From the NCBI GenBank assembly GCA_002712125.1, contig PASL01000027.1, forward strand, positions 9,518 through 17,327: DNA of 7,810 nucleotides, in the 5' to 3' direction. The notes beneath the pieces were generated by a model. It ran no database searches, was not told the DNA's origin, and saw nothing but the letters and a program-made list of their open reading frames with translations. The position numbers were made by a program, and so were the translations under genes. This stretch comes from Chloroflexota bacterium. Its GTDB lineage: Bacteria > Chloroflexota > Dehalococcoidia > Lucifugimonadales > Lucifugimonadaceae. Positions 6,546 through 7,810 of this stretch are shown piece by piece (the first letter of the stretch is position 1; the number at the start of each line of letters is the position of its first letter).

Positions 6546-7272
6546 TAAACAAAAGGTTATAAAGGCTGTATTTTTTGATATTTATGGAACAATCGCAGAT
6601 TTCTTTCCACCAAAGGAGGAAATACAGATAAATGTTGCTGAAAAATTTAATATTACTTTAGATAAAGATAAAATTTTAGATGCTTATAAATTAGCTAATA
6701 ATTTTTTGGTAAAGCAAAATTCAATATTTCCAATAAGAAAAATGAATGATGAAGAAAAATTAAATTTTTTTTCAAAATATGAGAAAATAATTATAGATAA
6801 TTCTGGTTCAAATATAGATGTTGATGTAGCTAAAAATATTTGGGTTGAAATAACAAAACAAAATTATGATTTAAAGATTTTTCCAGATTTAATTCAATGT
6901 ATAAATGACTTAAGAGATATGGGTTTAATTTTAGGTTTAATTTCAAATATTAATATGTCTGGCAAAAAAATTGCTGAAAAGCTAGGGGTCTCAAAGTATT
7001 TTAATTATGTATTTACATCTGAGGATCTAGGTTACGAAAAACCAAATAAAATGATTTTTGAAAAGTCCTTAGATATTGCTAAATTAACTCCTAGTGAGGT
7101 AGTGTTTATTGGTGATCAAGTAGAATCAGATATTTTGGGTGCAAAAAATGCTAACATATTACCAATACTTTTAGATAGGTATAATAATTATGAAAATTAT
7201 TCGGAGGTTATAAAAATTAATGACCTATTTCAACTTCAAGAAATAATAAAAAATCTCGTTGGGAGTAAATAA
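6538..7272 (+). CDS. HAD-superfamily hydrolase with DxYGT motif
   Basis: This 244-residue protein has the length and motif order of a subfamily I HAD hydrolase. Motif I is D14-I-Y16-G-T18, giving nucleophile D14, but the usual second Asp is Tyr. Motif II is S136 in 'GLISNIN', motif III is K168 in 'GYEKPNKMIF', and motif IV is D193 and D198 in 'GDQVESD'. The helical cap lies between about 20 and 115. The DxYGT form is known from L-2-haloacid dehalogenases, but those usually carry SN-type residues at motif IV, whereas this gene keeps the phosphatase-like GDxxxxD. Phosphatase, REG-2-like hydrolase and dehalogenase remain open. It is cytoplasmic, with no signal or membrane segment. The start is TTG, inside the last codons of the glycosyltransferase gene (8-bp overlap), with AAGGA at 6521-6525, 12 bases upstream; no ATG or GTG lies before motif I. 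Its stop overlaps the next start (TAATG), so translation is probably coupled on both sides. Confidence 0.9.
   Translation: MISKQKVIKAVFFDIYGTIADFFPPKEEIQINVAEKFNITLDKDKILDAYKLANNFLVKQNSIFPIRKMNDEEKLNFFSKYEKIIIDNSGSNIDVDVAKNIWVEITKQNYDLKIFPDLIQCINDLRDMGLILGLISNINMSGKKIAEKLGVSKYFNYVFTSEDLGYEKPNKMIFEKSLDIAKLTPSEVVFIGDQVESDILGAKNANILPILLDRYNNYENYSEVIKINDLFQLQEIIKNLVGSK
7261..7265 (+). promoter_or_regulatory. Shine-Dalgarno of the enolase-superfamily gene
   Basis: GGGAG lies 6 bases before the ATG at 7272, inside the last codons of the HAD gene. It fixes the start that forms the TAATG overlap and supports coupled translation. Confidence 0.6.
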
Positions 7273-7810
7273 TGAAAATAGATAAAATTGAATCAATTCT
7301 TTCAGGTAATAGTCATTTTGTAAGAATAATTACCGATGATGGAATAGAAGGCATCGGTCAATCAGCCTGCTGGGGTTATATGGAGGCAGTACACACTGTA
7401 ATAAATACTTTTCAGAGATATTTAATTGGTAAAAATCCATTAAATATTGAACATCATTGGCAGCATTTGTATAGAATGGGTCCATTCAGAGGCTCTATAT
7501 TAAATGCTGCAATAAGTGCTGTAGATATTGCTTTATGGGATATAAAAGGAAAATATCTTAGTGCTCCAATTTGGATGTTAATTGGTGGTAAAGTTAGAGA
7601 TAAAATCAGGCTTCATTTGTTGATGGGTGGTTCTAGGCCTGATGCTTCTGATTTAGGAACAACCGCAGAAAATTTAAGATTAAACGCAATAGATGCTAGA
7701 AACGAAGGTTATACAGCTATAAAAATTGATCCACTTCCAGATGGTTATCAGTCTATGACATTATCTAGGCTAGTTAGCGAGACAAAAAATAATGTTGCTG
7801 CTCTTAGAGA
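7272..7810 (+). CDS. Mandelate racemase/muconate lactonizing (enolase superfamily) protein, 5' part
   Basis: The frame is open from the ATG to the window edge (179 whole codons), so this is the first half of a protein that is usually 370-420 residues. Residues 1-115 form the alpha+beta capping domain, with the family segment 'AISAVDIALWDIKGK' (80-94) and 'LIGGKVRDKIRLH' (103-115) leading into the barrel. The first barrel strand and helix follow, and 'TAIKIDP' (148-154) places K151-x-D153 at the second-strand position where this superfamily carries its general base. The metal ligands on later strands lie outside the window. These enzymes abstract a proton alpha to a carboxylate using Mg2+; acid-sugar dehydratases such as galactonate or gluconate dehydratase are the commonest relatives with this kind of N-terminus, but the substrate cannot be named from this half. 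The gene overlaps the HAD gene by one base, suggesting a shared transcript. Family firm, function open. Confidence 0.92.
   Translation, partial: MKIDKIESILSGNSHFVRIITDDGIEGIGQSACWGYMEAVHTVINTFQRYLIGKNPLNIEHHWQHLYRMGPFRGSILNAAISAVDIALWDIKGKYLSAPIWMLIGGKVRDKIRLHLLMGGSRPDASDLGTTAENLRLNAIDARNEGYTAIKIDPLPDGYQSMTLSRLVSETKNNVAALR

Noticed and set aside
1..7810. CRISPR arrays, tRNA or rRNA genes, insertion sequences, toxin-antitoxin or phage defence systems.
   Set aside because: I saw no regularly spaced repeats, no tRNA-like cloverleaf, no transposase and no defence-type domains; nearly the whole window is accounted for by six protein genes.

Overview
This is a strongly A+T-rich bacterial window with tight gene packing. 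Several gene families point to a Chloroflexota lineage, and a marine SAR202/Dehalococcoidia-like genome is my best guess. The evidence is a large membrane protein with the YYYxG (DUF2298) domain, known mainly from Chloroflexi and some archaea; an HTH protein of a 'RQQTISEWE...PRGAS' type that I associate with Chloroflexi; and an enolase-superfamily dehydratase-like gene, a family I recall as expanded in SAR202. The taxonomic call is inference; no rRNA or marker gene is present.

Layout. The left part (94-2247) is a leftward run of three genes: an M16 zinc peptidase (970-2247), a Cro/C1-type DNA-binding protein with an Asn-rich tail (451-903) and a HIT-family nucleotide-binding hydrolase (94-435). 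The last two are 15 bp apart and probably co-transcribed; the regulator may also have its own promoter in the 66-bp gap behind the peptidase gene. Bases 1-93 hold no convincing gene, only nested G+C-containing palindromes at 63-81.

A 62-bp divergent intergenic region (2248-2309) separates this run from a rightward one. The rightward run begins with a 1,411-residue membrane protein (2310-6545) that fuses an N-terminal PMT-like GT-C glycosyltransferase module to a complete C-terminal YYY/DUF2298 module. Its stop overlaps by 8 bp the TTG start of a HAD-superfamily hydrolase (6538-7272). The HAD stop in turn overlaps by 1 bp (TAATG) the start of a mandelate racemase/muconate-lactonizing (enolase superfamily) gene that runs off the right edge (7272 to beyond 7810). 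The overlaps imply one transcript with translational coupling.

How they fit together. The membrane protein most likely acts on lipid-linked sugars at the outer face of the cytoplasmic membrane. The HAD and enolase-superfamily enzymes look like cytoplasmic small-molecule enzymes, possibly for sugar phosphates and sugar acids. A common sugar theme is possible but is only inferred from gene order. The leftward genes look like housekeeping and regulatory functions. The two 5'-most genes and the regulator gene lack Shine-Dalgarno sequences and have -10-like hexamers 8-11 bases before their start codons, while three downstream genes have SD-like sequences. This suggests leaderless transcripts at transcription-unit starts.
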